In this document: positions 32,799-42,666 of the stretch, piece after piece
How positions within the stretch are numbered: position 1 is the stretch's first letter
Layout of the letters: the number at the start of each line of letters is the position of its first letter
Assembly (NCBI RefSeq): GCF_000337695.1
Contig: NZ_AOIA01000017.1
Location: forward strand, 12,976-76,975
From: Natronococcus jeotgali DSM 18795
GTDB taxonomy: Archaea > Halobacteriota > Halobacteria > Halobacteriales > Natrialbaceae
Direction: 5' to 3'
Length of the DNA: 64,000 nt
Notes under the pieces: generated by a model
What the model was told of the DNA's origin: nothing
The model's database searches: none
The model's input: the letters and a program-made list of their open reading frames with translations, nothing else
Program-made: the position numbers and the translations under genes

Positions 32799-35303
32799 CT
32801 ACTGGAAGAGTGCGAGCAGATTCCTAGCAGTCCTCGAATTTTCCGTACTGTCGGCATGAGGAATCGGGATCGCCTCACTCTCCGAGATTCCCTCGGTTTG
32901 TCCGATCGTAAGTGTCATCGTTCGGTCGCCAACGGAGAGTTCGTACTCGCCGGCTTCGACGACCTTTGGTTGCGTTCCGGGAACGTCACCGGGAACGACC
33001 TCGAGCGTCGAGAGATCCAACTCGACCGTTACCGTCACGGAGTCACCGGCATCAACCTGCACCCGTTCGAACCCTACGAGGCGTCGGTGGGGCTGGAGAA
33101 CGGAACCGTACGATTTCGTGTTGTACACCTCTACGATGTGTTCGCCGTCGATATCGCCGGTGTTTTCGACGGTTACTTCGGCCGTAACGGTCGGTTTTGA
33201 CGAAGGTGATTCGACGGTGTTCGTTGACAGGGAGACCGCCGAGTACTCCCAGTCGGTGTAGGAACGTCCATGTCCGAACTCGTACTGGACCATACCGTCC
33301 TCGGCGCCGACGGACTGACGGGGCGGGTAATCATCGTAAAACAGCGGCGTGAATCCGACGTTCGACTCCCACGTGAACGGCAGCTTGCCCGACGGGTTGT
33401 ACTCGCCGAACAGGACGTCGGCGACGGCGACACCGGTATCGCTTCCGGGCTGCCCGGCGAACAGGATCGAATCGAGGTGCTGGAACGTTTCGTCCGTTCC
33501 TCGCGGGCTCCCGGCTAAGATGACACCGACGAGCGGCACCTCGTCGTCGAGTTCGTCCGCAAGCAGTGCAACGAGTTCCTGCTGGGCCTCCGGAAGCCGC
33601 ATTCGGTCACGATCACCGAACCCTTCGTTGTGTGGCCCCTCGCCGAGAACGACGACGGCGGCGTCGGCGGTTCCTGCTGCGTCGATGATCGCGTCCGATT
33701 GCTCGTCGGTGAGATCGAACCGCCCGTTCTCGAAGTCCTGCACGGTTCCGTACGGATCCGCTTCGAACGACGTCGGAACGTGGGTGAATCGGTTACCGAG
33801 CCGGTCGGAGAGTTCGCCCGCAATCGTGCTTTGGCGCGGTCGCGGGCCGTCCTCGGTCGGTTCGCCTTCCTCGACGCCCTGCCAGCCCAACGTCCAGCCG
33901 CCGTGTTGCATCAAGAACCGGTTTTCGGTACCGTTATCGACACCCGGACCAGTAAGCAACACTTCCTCACTGCCCTCGAGCGGAAGCGTTCCGTCGTCGT
34001 TCTCGAGCAGGACCAGCGACTCCTTCGCGAGCTGTTCGGAGACGTCCTGTGCGCCGCCGACGAGACCTTCGATCGCAGTTTCGTCGGCGTACGGTTCCTC
34101 GAGAAGTCCGACGTCACGTTTGAGTTCGAGGATCCGTCGCACCGATTCGTCGATACGCTGTTCGTCGATCTCGCCGTCCTCGACGAGTTCGATCGTCGTC
34201 TCGATGAACCGCGTCGGCGGGGTCTCGGCGCCGCACATACACATATCGATCCCTGCGTCCAGTCCACCCTTGACGGCGCGTCGCCAGCCATCCTCGGTGT
34301 CGGGAACGTACTCGTGGTTCGAGATCTTTCGATCGAAGTCGTCCCAGTCGGTAAGGATGACCCCGTCGAACTCGTAGTGTTCTCGAAGAACTGTCGTCAG
34401 CAGCCACTCGGACGCGTGTGCGGGTTTCCCGTTGACCGCACCGCTGTTTACCATCACGGTCTTTGCCTCTTCGAGCGCGCGTTCCTGGGGCGGGAACTGT
34501 CTCGTGCGAAGGTCACGAAGCGACGTTCGAACGTGCGCTCGGTCATTGCCGATGTTCGGCGTTCCGTAGCCGCTGAAGTGCTTGACCGTCGCCGCAACTT
34601 GGTCGTGACACTCGAACCCCCGAGCACGGACACGCGCCATCTCACCGAGAAGCATCGCGTCCTCGCTGTGCCCCTCGAAGAACCGCCCCCAGCGCATATC
34701 CCGGAGAAGGTCGGCAGTCGGGCCGAAGTTCCAGTGGCCACCCATCGCGGCGACCGACTCGCCAGTGTGCATTGCAGCAGCTTCGACCCGCTCTAAGTCA
34801 CGCGTCGCGCCCATGTTGAGTCGCTGTGGGAAGCTCGTACATCCGTCGAGAAAGCAGTTCCCGTGCAGAGCGTCGCCACCCCAAATGAACGGTACTCCGT
34901 GGTCCGTGTTCTCAACGTTGTACTCCTGTAGGTCGTTAAGTCCGCTAACGAACTCCGTTCCGTCCTGAGTCGGACCCGACGATCCACCGTGCAGGATCGA
35001 CCCGACGTAGTGTTCGCTGAACAGATCGCCGATGGTGTCGACGTCGTCGTGCGTGGTAAACTCCTCGTTCGGACCGAGCCCTTCGCCGTCCTCACCGAGT
35101 GCGACCTGAGTCATTTGGCCGACTTTTTCCTCGAGACTCATCCGTTGGATGAGTGCCTGGATGTCCTCGTTTCCTTCCTCTGCACCGACAGTGTTTACAC
35201 CGGCCCCGACTGCTGCTGTCGTTGCTCCGGTTGCTTTCAGGAACGTTCGTCTGGACGTATCCGCCTCACCCTGGTCGTTGCTCTCGCTTTGATCAGTCGA
35301 CAT
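32799..35303 (-). CDS. Exported family 3 glycoside hydrolase (beta-glucosidase/xylosidase type)
   Basis: This 834-aa protein has a Tat signal (TSRRTFLKATGATTAAVGAG). The GH3 N-terminal barrel contains LEEKVGQMTQ, DALHG, KHFSGYG and GVILTDWDDF, where the Asp of TDW is the expected nucleophile. The C-terminal alpha/beta sandwich (VVVLGEGPHNEGFGDR, ILFAGQPGSDTGVAVADVLFGEYNPSGKLPFTW) should carry the acid/base. A fibronectin III-like domain (TAEVTVENTGDIDGEHIVEVY) ends it. It should release sugars from glucans or xylans outside the cell. GC is lower than in flanks. A leaderless-type TATA box precedes it. AGE and Gfo genes lie downstream of its promoter side. Confidence 0.9.
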   Translation of the reverse strand: MSTDQSESNDQGEADTSRRTFLKATGATTAAVGAGVNTVGAEEGNEDIQALIQRMSLEEKVGQMTQVALGEDGEGLGPNEEFTTHDDVDTIGDLFSEHYVGSILHGGSSGPTQDGTEFVSGLNDLQEYNVENTDHGVPFIWGGDALHGNCFLDGCTSFPQRLNMGATRDLERVEAAAMHTGESVAAMGGHWNFGPTADLLRDMRWGRFFEGHSEDAMLLGEMARVRARGFECHDQVAATVKHFSGYGTPNIGNDRAHVRTSLRDLRTRQFPPQERALEEAKTVMVNSGAVNGKPAHASEWLLTTVLREHYEFDGVILTDWDDFDRKISNHEYVPDTEDGWRRAVKGGLDAGIDMCMCGAETPPTRFIETTIELVEDGEIDEQRIDESVRRILELKRDVGLLEEPYADETAIEGLVGGAQDVSEQLAKESLVLLENDDGTLPLEGSEEVLLTGPGVDNGTENRFLMQHGGWTLGWQGVEEGEPTEDGPRPRQSTIAGELSDRLGNRFTHVPTSFEADPYGTVQDFENGRFDLTDEQSDAIIDAAGTADAAVVVLGEGPHNEGFGDRDRMRLPEAQQELVALLADELDDEVPLVGVILAGSPRGTDETFQHLDSILFAGQPGSDTGVAVADVLFGEYNPSGKLPFTWESNVGFTPLFYDDYPPRQSVGAEDGMVQYEFGHGRSYTDWEYSAVSLSTNTVESPSSKPTVTAEVTVENTGDIDGEHIVEVYNTKSYGSVLQPHRRLVGFERVQVDAGDSVTVTVELDLSTLEVVPGDVPGTQPKVVEAGEYELSVGDRTMTLTIGQTEGISESEAIPIPHADSTENSRTARNLLALFQ

Positions 35304-35325
35304 ACGGCCTGTGATAACTTGTAAC

Positions 35326-35334
35326 AGTATAAAT
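35326..35334 (-). promoter_or_regulatory. TATA box of the GH3 gene
   Basis: ATTTATACT, read on the minus strand, is centred about 27 bp before the ATG at 35303, matching a leaderless transcript. The whole stretch 35304-35475 is strikingly AT-rich and may hold further regulatory sites. Confidence 0.6.
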
Positions 35335-35531
35335 AATCTTTCACAAACATTTGAATCCGTATATGAATAGCACTAGTTTAATATCTTACCAGAGATAATT
35401 ATATACATAGTTCACAGATACCTCCTTTTTATAAACCAGTAGTAAGTGTATATCAGTAGTACTCATAGACGTTAATCCCGGTCCAAGATGGCTACTGTCC
35501 GACCCGAGATGCGGTACCGTCAGCCGATTCC

Positions 35532-35996
35532 TTGTGGAGTCCGATCGCTCGACGGTGCCTCGAGACGGTTACCGTCGTTGAGAGCTCGGTCGCGGAAGAC
35601 GTAAACCGGGTCGCGCTCGAGACCAGCGTACGGACAAGGCACTGCGATCTCCGCTGCGCGGCGAGCACGCGATACGGCGCTGCTCATCGCCTAGCCCTGC
35701 GTGTTCGTCCACGCGATCGCGTCCCCGTCCTCGCGCTCGTTCCGCTCGCCGGCTACCTGCTCCCGATCGGGATCGGGAACTGTGCCCGAAGCGGTTCGAT
35801 CCGAGCCGGATTCGGAGCCCTCGACGCTGTCGCCGGGAGCGCCGCCTACTTCGTCGGCTGGTGTAGCGGTGCGGCCGTTTTCCTGCTCGGACTCGCTCTC
35901 TCGAGCGCGCTCGTCGTCGGATCGTTGCTCAGGGCCTACGCGACGCTCGCCGCAACGCGACGGGTATCGCTGGGGTACGTCGCTGCGACGGGGTGA
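35532..35996 (+). CDS. Possible small membrane protein or remnant
   Basis: From about 35695 to 35996 this frame has native G/C third positions and two hydrophobic stretches (VPVLALVPLAGYLLPIGIG; GAAVFLLGLALSSALVVGSLL). The 5' part (35532-35690) has poor codon use and the only long start is TTG at 35532. It may therefore be a gene that has lost its start, or a frameshifted one. No family is recognised. Confidence 0.35.
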   Translation: MWSPIARRCLETVTVVESSVAEDVNRVALETSVRTRHCDLRCAASTRYGAAHRLALRVRPRDRVPVLALVPLAGYLLPIGIGNCARSGSIRAGFGALDAVAGSAAYFVGWCSGAAVFLLGLALSSALVVGSLLRAYATLAATRRVSLGYVAATG

Positions 35997-36026
35997 TCGA
36001 GACGGTGGAGACACGTTTCCTCTCGA

Positions 36027-37220
36027 TCACTCGAATGCAGTCGGCGCGTCCTCGAGGACGCCCATCGCGAGCCAGCAGTTCGTCAGCGGGTGGTAGCCCG
36101 GCTCGACGGCCGTCCCGCGGTTCGGGTCGTCGCGTTCGTGCTCGCGAGTCAGGCGCTCGTACCAGTTGCCGTACTTCGGATTGCGGAGGTGTTCGACCGA
36201 GTGCTCCCAGAGGCGGTCGTACCAGTCGGCGTACGCCGCGTCGTGGCGCGAGAGCAGGGCGCTCGCGCCGATGGCTTCCGTATGAACCCAGCCGTACTTG
36301 TCGGGGACGATCGGCTCGCCGTCGGCTTCGACCGTGTAGTAGAGCCCGCCGTGCTCGTCGTCCCAGCCGAGGTCGATCGCGGCGTCGAACAGCTCGAGCG
36401 CGCGCTCGAGGGGCCACGACGCCGATCGGTGCTCGGCCAGCAGGGCCAGCAGCTTCGCCCACTCGGCGTGGTGGCCGGGCTGGTAGCCGGGCGGACGAAA
36501 CTGGTGGCGGGGCTCGTCGGCGTTGTACGACAGGTCGGGCTCCCAGTTCTCGGCGTAGTGTTCCCACAGCAGGTCGTCGGTCGCGCTCGTCACCTCGCGG
36601 GTGAAGCGGTCGGCGACGGTGGCGGCGCGCTCGAGGAACCGATCCTCGCCCGTCGCCTCGTAGGCGGCCAGCAGCGCCTCGCAGGCGTGCATGTTCGCGT
36701 TCTGGCCGCGGTAGCTCGAGAGCTCCCAGTCGGGCGAGGCCCGATCCGCGTACAGGCCGTGTTCGGGCTCCCAGAAGCGCTCCTCGAGGACGCCGAACGC
36801 GCGCTCGAGCTCCGCCCGGGCGCCGGGAACCTCCGCCTGCAGGGCCCGGGCGCCGGCCAGCAGGGCGAACGCGTGCCCGTAGCAGTACCGGGTGCGATCC
36901 GTCGCGGTCCGGCCCTCGAGCAGCCAGTCGTACCCCTCTCGGTCGGCGTCCCAGTGGGCCGTCGAGAGAAAGCGCAGACCGTGCTCGGCGGCGTAGTCAC
37001 ACCAGTCGGGGCCGTCGGCGAGGACGCCCAGGCTGAAGTTGTTGACGCCCCGCGCGGTCGCGACGAGGTGTCTCGTCTGCGAGTCGTAGACGTGGCCGTC
37101 GCGCTCGTCGAGCTGGGCGACGTACCCCCCGACCGTCGTGTCGATACAGGCCGGATAGTAGAAGTTCAGGACGTCCCGAAACTGGTGGCGGAGTCCCGTT
37201 CGAGTCCGGTAGACGTTCAT
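36027..37220 (-). CDS. AGE-family sugar epimerase/isomerase
   Basis: This 397-aa (alpha/alpha)6-barrel protein resembles N-acylglucosamine 2-epimerases and related aldose-ketose isomerases. Landmarks: FYYPACIDTTVGGYVAQLDERDGHVYD, CYGHAFALLAGARAL, NANMHACEALLAAYEATG, PPGYQPGHHAEWAKLLALL and KYGWVHTEAIGASALL, which supply the conserved Arg, His and Glu. The exact sugar is unknown. With the exported GH3 and the adjacent dehydrogenase it suggests local use of plant-type sugars. Confidence 0.85.
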   Translation of the reverse strand: MNVYRTRTGLRHQFRDVLNFYYPACIDTTVGGYVAQLDERDGHVYDSQTRHLVATARGVNNFSLGVLADGPDWCDYAAEHGLRFLSTAHWDADREGYDWLLEGRTATDRTRYCYGHAFALLAGARALQAEVPGARAELERAFGVLEERFWEPEHGLYADRASPDWELSSYRGQNANMHACEALLAAYEATGEDRFLERAATVADRFTREVTSATDDLLWEHYAENWEPDLSYNADEPRHQFRPPGYQPGHHAEWAKLLALLAEHRSASWPLERALELFDAAIDLGWDDEHGGLYYTVEADGEPIVPDKYGWVHTEAIGASALLSRHDAAYADWYDRLWEHSVEHLRNPKYGNWYERLTREHERDDPNRGTAVEPGYHPLTNCWLAMGVLEDAPTAFE

Positions 37221-37316
37221 GGCTCGTCGTATCCGACGGGATCACATAGTGGTTCGGCCGCGCCGTCGGGAACTCGAGCGGCCACCTTCTTTAGGACCCC
37301 CTGAGAGATCGGAGAC

Positions 37317-38294
37317 ATGGAGTTCGGCATCATCGGTACGGCGGGAATCGCGCGGAAGTCGGTGCTGCCCGCGATCGACGCGAGCGAGCACGCGGTCGGG
37401 GCGGTCGCCTCCCGGGATCCCGAGCGGGCGCGGGCGTTCGCCGACGCGTTCGACGTTCCCCGGAGCTACGGCGCCTACGAGGACCTGCTCGAGGACGACG
37501 GGATCGACGCGGTCTACATCCCCCTGCCCAACGCCGCCCACGCCAAGTGGACGATCCGGGCCGCCGACGCCGGGCTGGACGTCCTCTGCGAGAAGCCCTT
37601 GGCGGTCGACGCCGACCAGGCCCGCGAGGTGGCGGCCCACTGCGAGGACCGCGGCGTCACCCTCATGGAGGCCTTCATGTACCGCTATCACCCGCGAACC
37701 GAGCGCGCGATCGAACTCGCCCGCGAGGAGCTGGCGGACGTTCGCTCCGTCTCGGCGTCGTTCAAGTTCGCCCTGTGCGACGACCCGGGGAACGTGCGCC
37801 TCAGCGAGGAGCTGGCCGGGGGCTCGCTGATGGACGTCGGCTGCTACGCCGTCTCGGCCGCCCGCCAGTTCCTCGGCGAGCCCGACCGAGTCTACGCCCA
37901 CGCACACGACTCCCGAGGAACGGGCGTCGACACCGAACTCGCGGGGATCCTCGAGTACGACGACGGCGCCTCGGCCCGGATCGCGTCGGGTCTGGACACG
38001 CCGAAGGTCCAGCGCTACCGCGTCGAGGCCGAAAACGGCTGGCTCGAGGTCGCGGACGCCTTCGACGCGCCGCTGGACGAACCGCTCGAGCTGGAGTACC
38101 GGATCGACGGCCGCCACGCGGTCGAGACGTTCGACCCGGTCGACCACTACCGCCTGCAGGTCGAGCACTTCGCGGACTGCGTCGCGTCGGGCGCCCGACC
38201 CAGGACCGACGCCGACGAGGCGATCGCGAACATGCGGGTCGTCGACGCCCTCGCCGAGAGTGCCGCGCGCGGGGAACCGCGGACGCCTCGCTGA
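37317..38294 (+). CDS. Gfo/Idh/MocA oxidoreductase (sugar dehydrogenase)
   Basis: This 325-aa protein starts MEFGIIGTAGIARKSVLPAI (Rossmann nucleotide site). It continues VYIPLPNAAHAKW, the family Lys motif CEKPLAVD, EAFMYRYHP and GGSLMDVGCYAVSAARQF with the conserved Asp and His-region of the active site. Similar haloarchaeal proteins include the NADP-dependent D-xylose dehydrogenase, so a pentose or glucose dehydrogenase is plausible. Divergent from the AGE gene with a 96-bp gap. Confidence 0.85.
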   Translation: MEFGIIGTAGIARKSVLPAIDASEHAVGAVASRDPERARAFADAFDVPRSYGAYEDLLEDDGIDAVYIPLPNAAHAKWTIRAADAGLDVLCEKPLAVDADQAREVAAHCEDRGVTLMEAFMYRYHPRTERAIELAREELADVRSVSASFKFALCDDPGNVRLSEELAGGSLMDVGCYAVSAARQFLGEPDRVYAHAHDSRGTGVDTELAGILEYDDGASARIASGLDTPKVQRYRVEAENGWLEVADAFDAPLDEPLELEYRIDGRHAVETFDPVDHYRLQVEHFADCVASGARPRTDADEAIANMRVVDALAESAARGEPRTPR

Positions 38295-38330
38295 TCGTCG
38301 AGCCGAGCAGCGTCCGACGCAGCAACCGAG

Positions 38331-39413
38331 TCAGTGGGTCTCGAGCAACAGCGACTCGCAGAGCGCGTCGGTCCCCTCCTCCTCGCGCAGGCGCCGCTGG
38401 CGTTCGGCGCCGCTCTCGCGCTCGTAGACCTCGCGGATGCCGTCGATCCCGAGCCGTTCGCACTCCCGGTCGACGAGTTCGCCCAGGTCGACGGTCCCCC
38501 CGAGGTCCCGATCGATGAGCGCGGCGTCCTGGCCGTGGCGGATCGCGCGCCACTTGTTCTCGTCGAGGAGCTCGCGGCGGTGGTCGCGGCCCGAGGTTCC
38601 GTCCTCGTACTCCTCGGCCAGCGCCTCGACCAGGGCGCGGGCGTACTCGACGAACGCCAGGACGACGTCGGGGTCGGCCTGGCCGTCGGGCGTTCGCAGC
38701 TCGACGGTGCCGTGGGCCGTGTGGGGGCGGACGTCGTACCAGAGCTCGCCCCGATCCTTGATCGAGTCGGTCTCGAGCATCCGGCGCTCGAACCGATCGA
38801 ACGCCGCGTAGTCCTCGAAAGCGGTCGGCATTCCGGTGTTGGGCAGGCCCTCGAAGATCTTCGCGCGGGCCGACTGGAGCCCGGTGTCGAACCCGTTCCA
38901 GTACGGCGAGTTCGCCGAGAGCGCAAGCATCACGGGCACGTACCAGCGCAACTCGTTGGCGATCCAGACCGCCTTGTCGGCGTCGTCGACGCCGACGTGG
39001 ACGTGCAGCCCCGCGGTCGTGTTGCGGTGCTGGGGGTACTGGATGCGATCGAGCTGGGAGCGATACCGGGGTTTCTCGGCGTGCTCGAGCTCGCGCCACT
39101 TCGCCAGCGGGTGCAGCCCCGCCGCGGCGATCCGGTAGCCGTGGGCCTCGGCGTGGTCGGTCAGCGCCTCCCGGACGGAGAGCAGCGATTCGCGGGCGTC
39201 GCCCGGCTCCTCGATCAGCGGGGTCTGGGTCTCGATGACGAACTTGAACAGCTCGTGGTCGAGCCGTCCCTCGAGGATCTCGGGGGGATCGTGCTCGTAG
39301 ACGAGCTCGTCGGTGCCGCTCGTCGGGCGGCCCCGCTCGTCGACGACGTAGAACTCCTCTTCGATCCCGAGCGTGCCCATGCGCGTGAACGATTCCGGCG
39401 ACCCGCGTTCCAT
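38331..39413 (-). CDS. gshA: Glutamate-cysteine ligase (YbdK/GshA-type)
   Basis: This 360-aa enzyme forms gamma-glutamylcysteine, the main low-molecular-weight thiol of haloarchaea. Motifs: [15 protein letters not shown] (metal-binding Glu), [48 protein letters not shown] and the C-terminal [16 protein letters not shown]. Two in-frame Met are possible starts (39413 and 39380); the first is used. Convergent with the Gfo gene. Confidence 0.9.
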   Translation of the reverse strand: MERGSPESFTRMGTLGIEEEFYVVDERGRPTSGTDELVYEHDPPEILEGRLDHELFKFVIETQTPLIEEPGDARESLLSVREALTDHAEAHGYRIAAAGLHPLAKWRELEHAEKPRYRSQLDRIQYPQHRNTTAGLHVHVGVDDADKAVWIANELRWYVPVMLALSANSPYWNGFDTGLQSARAKIFEGLPNTGMPTAFEDYAAFDRFERRMLETDSIKDRGELWYDVRPHTAHGTVELRTPDGQADPDVVLAFVEYARALVEALAEEYEDGTSGRDHRRELLDENKWRAIRHGQDAALIDRDLGGTVDLGELVDRECERLGIDGIREVYERESGAERQRRLREEEGTDALCESLLLETH

Positions 39414-39511
39414 CGGTGCCACGTTTCGGCCGCGCCGATAAATACCGTTTGGCTCGGGATCACGAGCGCGGCCGGCGCTGCCGGGGCGGCGTTCGACCGT
39501 CCGTCGCCGGC

Positions 39512-40843
39512 TCAGTCGTCGGCGGGCGAGGGCCCGGCAGCCGCGCCGGGAGTCGGCTCGCCGAGCATCTCCCGGAGGTCGGCCTCGGGCTCGCCGATCG
39601 GCTGCAGGCCGAACTCCTCGTGGAGCAACTCGACGTTCGACTCGGTGAGAAACTCCGGAACCGTCGGCCCCAGCCGGACGTCCTCGACGCCGAGGTGGAG
39701 CAAGCCCAGCAGGACGGCGATCGCCTTCTGCTCGAACCACGATAGCACCACCGACAGCGGGAGATCGTTGACGCCGCAGTCGAACGCCTCCGCGAGCGCA
39801 CCTGCGATCTTCACCGTCGAGATCGAGTTGTTACACTGGCCGAGGTCGACGTAGCGGGGGATGTCCGTCCCGGGCACCGTCCCCATCTCGAGGTCGTTGA
39901 ACCGGAACTTCCCACACGAGGTCGTCAGCACGACGCAGTCGTCGGGGATCTGCTTGACGAGTTCGCGGTAGTAGTCCCGTCCGGGCGTCGGGCCGTCACA
40001 GCCCGCGACGACGAAGAAACGCCGGAGCTTGCCCGACTCGACGGCGTCGACGATCTCGTCTAACTGGTCGAGGACGGGTTCGTGGTGGAACCCGGTCGTG
40101 ACGGTCTCGTCGCTCTCCCAGTCGACCGCGGGCAGCGACGTGGCCGTCTCGATCACGGGTTCGAAGTCGTAGCCCTCGAGCGCCTCGACGTCCTCGAGAC
40201 CGGTCAGCCCGGTCGTGAAGAACCGATCGCGGTACTCCTCTTTCGGCGGCTGGACGCAGTTGGTTGTGCCGACGATCGCGCCCGGGAACTCCTGGAAGAG
40301 GAGTCGCTGGTCGTGCCAGGCGCCGCCGACGTTGCCCTTCAGGTGGTCGAAGCGCGCGAGCTCGGGGTAGCCGTGGGCCGGCAGCATCTCCGAGTGCGTG
40401 TAGACGTTGATCGGCTCCTCGGCGGTCTGCTCGAGCAACTGCTTGAGCCCGTAGAGATCGTGGCCCGTCACGAGGATCGAGTGGCCCTCGACGGCGTTCT
40501 GGGGGACCTCCGTCGGCTCGGGCACCCCGAGTTCGGTCGTGTGTGCCTCGTCGAGCAGTTCCATCACGTCGACGGCCGCCTCCCCGGCCCGCATCGCCAG
40601 GTCGACGTGGTCGTCCCTGTCGAAGTTGACGTTGGTCAGCGTCGAGTACAGCGCCTCGTGGACGAGGGCGTCGACGTCGGGATCGCGATAGCCCATGTCG
40701 CGGGCGTGGGTCGCGTACGCCGAGATCCCCTTGAGTCCGTAGATAACGAGCTCCTGTAGCCCGTTGATATCGGGCTCCTTGCCGCAGACGCCGCGAACGG
40801 TACAGCCGCCCTCGGGCGTTTGCTCGCACTGGTTGCAGTCCAT
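39512..40843 (-). CDS. hcp: Hybrid cluster protein (hydroxylamine reductase)
   Basis: This 443-aa protein starts [21 protein letters not shown], the four-Cys N-terminal cluster motif. Hybrid-cluster ligands appear in [40 protein letters not shown] and TTSCGKFRF with VDLGQCNNS. Hcp acts on hydroxylamine or nitric oxide under anaerobic or nitrosative conditions. The start at 40843 removes a 28-codon unlikely extension and fits a TATA element at -28. Confidence 0.92.
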   Translation of the reverse strand: MDCNQCEQTPEGGCTVRGVCGKEPDINGLQELVIYGLKGISAYATHARDMGYRDPDVDALVHEALYSTLTNVNFDRDDHVDLAMRAGEAAVDVMELLDEAHTTELGVPEPTEVPQNAVEGHSILVTGHDLYGLKQLLEQTAEEPINVYTHSEMLPAHGYPELARFDHLKGNVGGAWHDQRLLFQEFPGAIVGTTNCVQPPKEEYRDRFFTTGLTGLEDVEALEGYDFEPVIETATSLPAVDWESDETVTTGFHHEPVLDQLDEIVDAVESGKLRRFFVVAGCDGPTPGRDYYRELVKQIPDDCVVLTTSCGKFRFNDLEMGTVPGTDIPRYVDLGQCNNSISTVKIAGALAEAFDCGVNDLPLSVVLSWFEQKAIAVLLGLLHLGVEDVRLGPTVPEFLTESNVELLHEEFGLQPIGEPEADLREMLGEPTPGAAAGPSPADD

Positions 40844-40867
40844 ACTCGAGTCACGGGACGGCGACCA

Positions 40868-40875
40868 CATAATGG
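40868..40875 (-). promoter_or_regulatory. TATA-like element of hcp
   Basis: ATTATGTG, read on the minus strand, lies 25-32 bp before the hcp ATG at 40843, consistent with a leaderless mRNA. Confidence 0.4.
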
Positions 40876-40934
40876 CCGAGCGCGATTCCCGCGGGCTCGC
40901 AATACCCGCAAAACGGGTTCGGGGCACGCTTTAT

Positions 40935-40970
40935 CACGGAGTCCGTGCGAGCCGTTCGTTCGCGAACGGC
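40935..40970 (-). terminator. Tandem stem-loops after the acyl-CoA synthetase gene
   Basis: GCCGTTCG with CGAACGGC (40951-40970, 8 bp, 4-nt loop) and CACGGA-G-TCCGTG (40935-40947, 6 bp) follow the stop at 40999 on the minus strand by about 30 and 52 bases. They may mark the transcript end. No long T-run follows, so termination is only a suggestion. Confidence 0.4.
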
Positions 40971-40998
40971 GTTTCGGCCCGCGCGACCGCGAGGCGAT

Positions 40999-42579
40999 TT
41001 ACGCGACGGGATCGGCTTCCGGCTCGAGGTCGGCCTCGTCCTCCCGGAGCTTGAACTTCTGGACCTTGCCGCTGGGGTTCTTGGGGAGCTCGTCGACGAA
41101 ATAGTACGTTCGCGGACGCTTGAAGTCCGCGAGTCGGTCGCTCTCGCGGACGAACGCGTCCAGTTCCGTCGCGGGGACGGCGTCGGCGACGACGTAGGCG
41201 ACGACCCGCTCGCCCCACTCGTCGTCCGGTTCGCCGACGACGGCCGCCTCCTCGACGCCGTCGTGAGCGAACAGGACGTCCTCGACCTCGGCCGGGTAGA
41301 CGTTCTCGCCCCCGGAGACGATCATGTCGTCCTTCCGGTCGACGACGTAGAGGTAGCCGTCGTCGTCGAGGTAGCCCAGGTCCCCGGTGTAGTACCACGT
41401 CGCGCTATCGGCCTCGCGCAGCGATCGGGCAGTCGCCTCCGGACGGTTCCAGTACTCCCGCATCGCGCACGGACTCGCGATCAGGACTTCGCCGACCTCG
41501 CCGTCGTCGACCTCGCGGTCGGGGTCCGCGCCGGGGTCGACCACGCGCAGTTCGTGATTGAGCGCGGGGAGGCCGGCACACCCCTGCTTCGAGCGCTGGT
41601 CTTCCGGCGACTGGAAGACGCCGGCGGGACCGATCTCGGTCATTCCGTAGGCCTGAACGTAGTCGTCACAGAGGTGTTCCATGCAGTTGTCCAGCACCTG
41701 CTCGGGCATCGGGGCCGCACCGTAGAGGCCGATCCGAAGCGAGGAGACGTCGACGTCCGCCTCGGCGGCGGTCAGCGAGAGGCCGTTCCAGGCCGTCGGC
41801 GCGGCGAAGAGGGTCGTCACGCCGTGGGTTTCGATCGCCTCGAGGGCCGTCTCCGGCTCGAACTCGTGGTGAACGACGGTCGTCGCACCCCGGTGGATAC
41901 GGGGGAAGAGACTACAGTGGAGCTCCGCGCAGTGGTACAGCGGCATCACCGACAGGCCGACGTCGTCGCGGGTGAGGTTCAGTTCGGCGATACACAGCAG
42001 GCTGTGCTCGACCATGCTCCGGTGTTCGTGGACGACCCCCTTCGGGCGGCCCGTCGTCCCCGACGTGTAGATGAACGCGTAGACGTCGTCCTCCGTGACG
42101 GTTACGTCGGGTCGCTCGCTCGAGCCCGACTCGAGCAGGTCGTAGAATCCCCCCGCGTACTCGGGAACGTCGTCGTCGACGGAGAGATAGTCGTCGACGG
42201 TCTCGAGGGCCGGGCGAGCGCCCGCGACCGCCTCCTCGGTCGCGGACTCGAATAGCACCAGTTTCGCGCCGGCGTCGTCGACGATGTACTCGATCTCGCC
42301 GGCCGGGAGCCGGAAGTTAAGCGGGGTGAAGACGGCCCCGATCTTCGCGCAGGCGTAGACCGTCAGCGCCATCTCCGAGCCGTTCCGGAGGACGGTCGCG
42401 ACCCGATCCCCCTTCTCGATCCCGGCCTCGCGCAGGGCGTTCGCCAGCCGATTTACTCGCTCGTCGAACGCCGCGTAGGTCCAGCGCTGGTCCTTCCGCG
42501 GATAGACGATCGCGTCCCGATCGGGGTACCGGGCGACGGTCTGCTCGAGGGTGTCGCCGATAGTGGGGTGTTCGGACAT
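40999..42579 (-). CDS. AMP-forming acyl-CoA synthetase
   Basis: This 526-aa ANL-superfamily ligase has the P-loop YTSGTTGRPKGVVHEH near residue 170, the A5-type motif QAYGMTEIGPAG, YYTGDLGYLDDDGYLYVVDRKDDMI and the C-terminal catalytic Lys region NPSGKVQKFKL. It activates a carboxylic acid, probably a fatty acid, to its CoA thioester. It is upstream of hcp with 155 bp containing hairpins between them, so the two are probably separate transcripts. Confidence 0.9.
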   Translation of the reverse strand: MSEHPTIGDTLEQTVARYPDRDAIVYPRKDQRWTYAAFDERVNRLANALREAGIEKGDRVATVLRNGSEMALTVYACAKIGAVFTPLNFRLPAGEIEYIVDDAGAKLVLFESATEEAVAGARPALETVDDYLSVDDDVPEYAGGFYDLLESGSSERPDVTVTEDDVYAFIYTSGTTGRPKGVVHEHRSMVEHSLLCIAELNLTRDDVGLSVMPLYHCAELHCSLFPRIHRGATTVVHHEFEPETALEAIETHGVTTLFAAPTAWNGLSLTAAEADVDVSSLRIGLYGAAPMPEQVLDNCMEHLCDDYVQAYGMTEIGPAGVFQSPEDQRSKQGCAGLPALNHELRVVDPGADPDREVDDGEVGEVLIASPCAMREYWNRPEATARSLREADSATWYYTGDLGYLDDDGYLYVVDRKDDMIVSGGENVYPAEVEDVLFAHDGVEEAAVVGEPDDEWGERVVAYVVADAVPATELDAFVRESDRLADFKRPRTYYFVDELPKNPSGKVQKFKLREDEADLEPEADPVA

Positions 42580-42666
42580 ACCACGGTAGGATATGACAGA
42601 TCGCCATATAGGTGTTCGCGAGGGGAGCGGTCGACGGCACCGCGAACGCCCGCCGCGGTTCCCGGA

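Noticed and set aside
35691-36014. Minus-strand 107-codon frame near the possible membrane gene
   Set aside because: Ser/Arg/Glu-rich antisense translation; the plus frame has better codon use and membrane segments.
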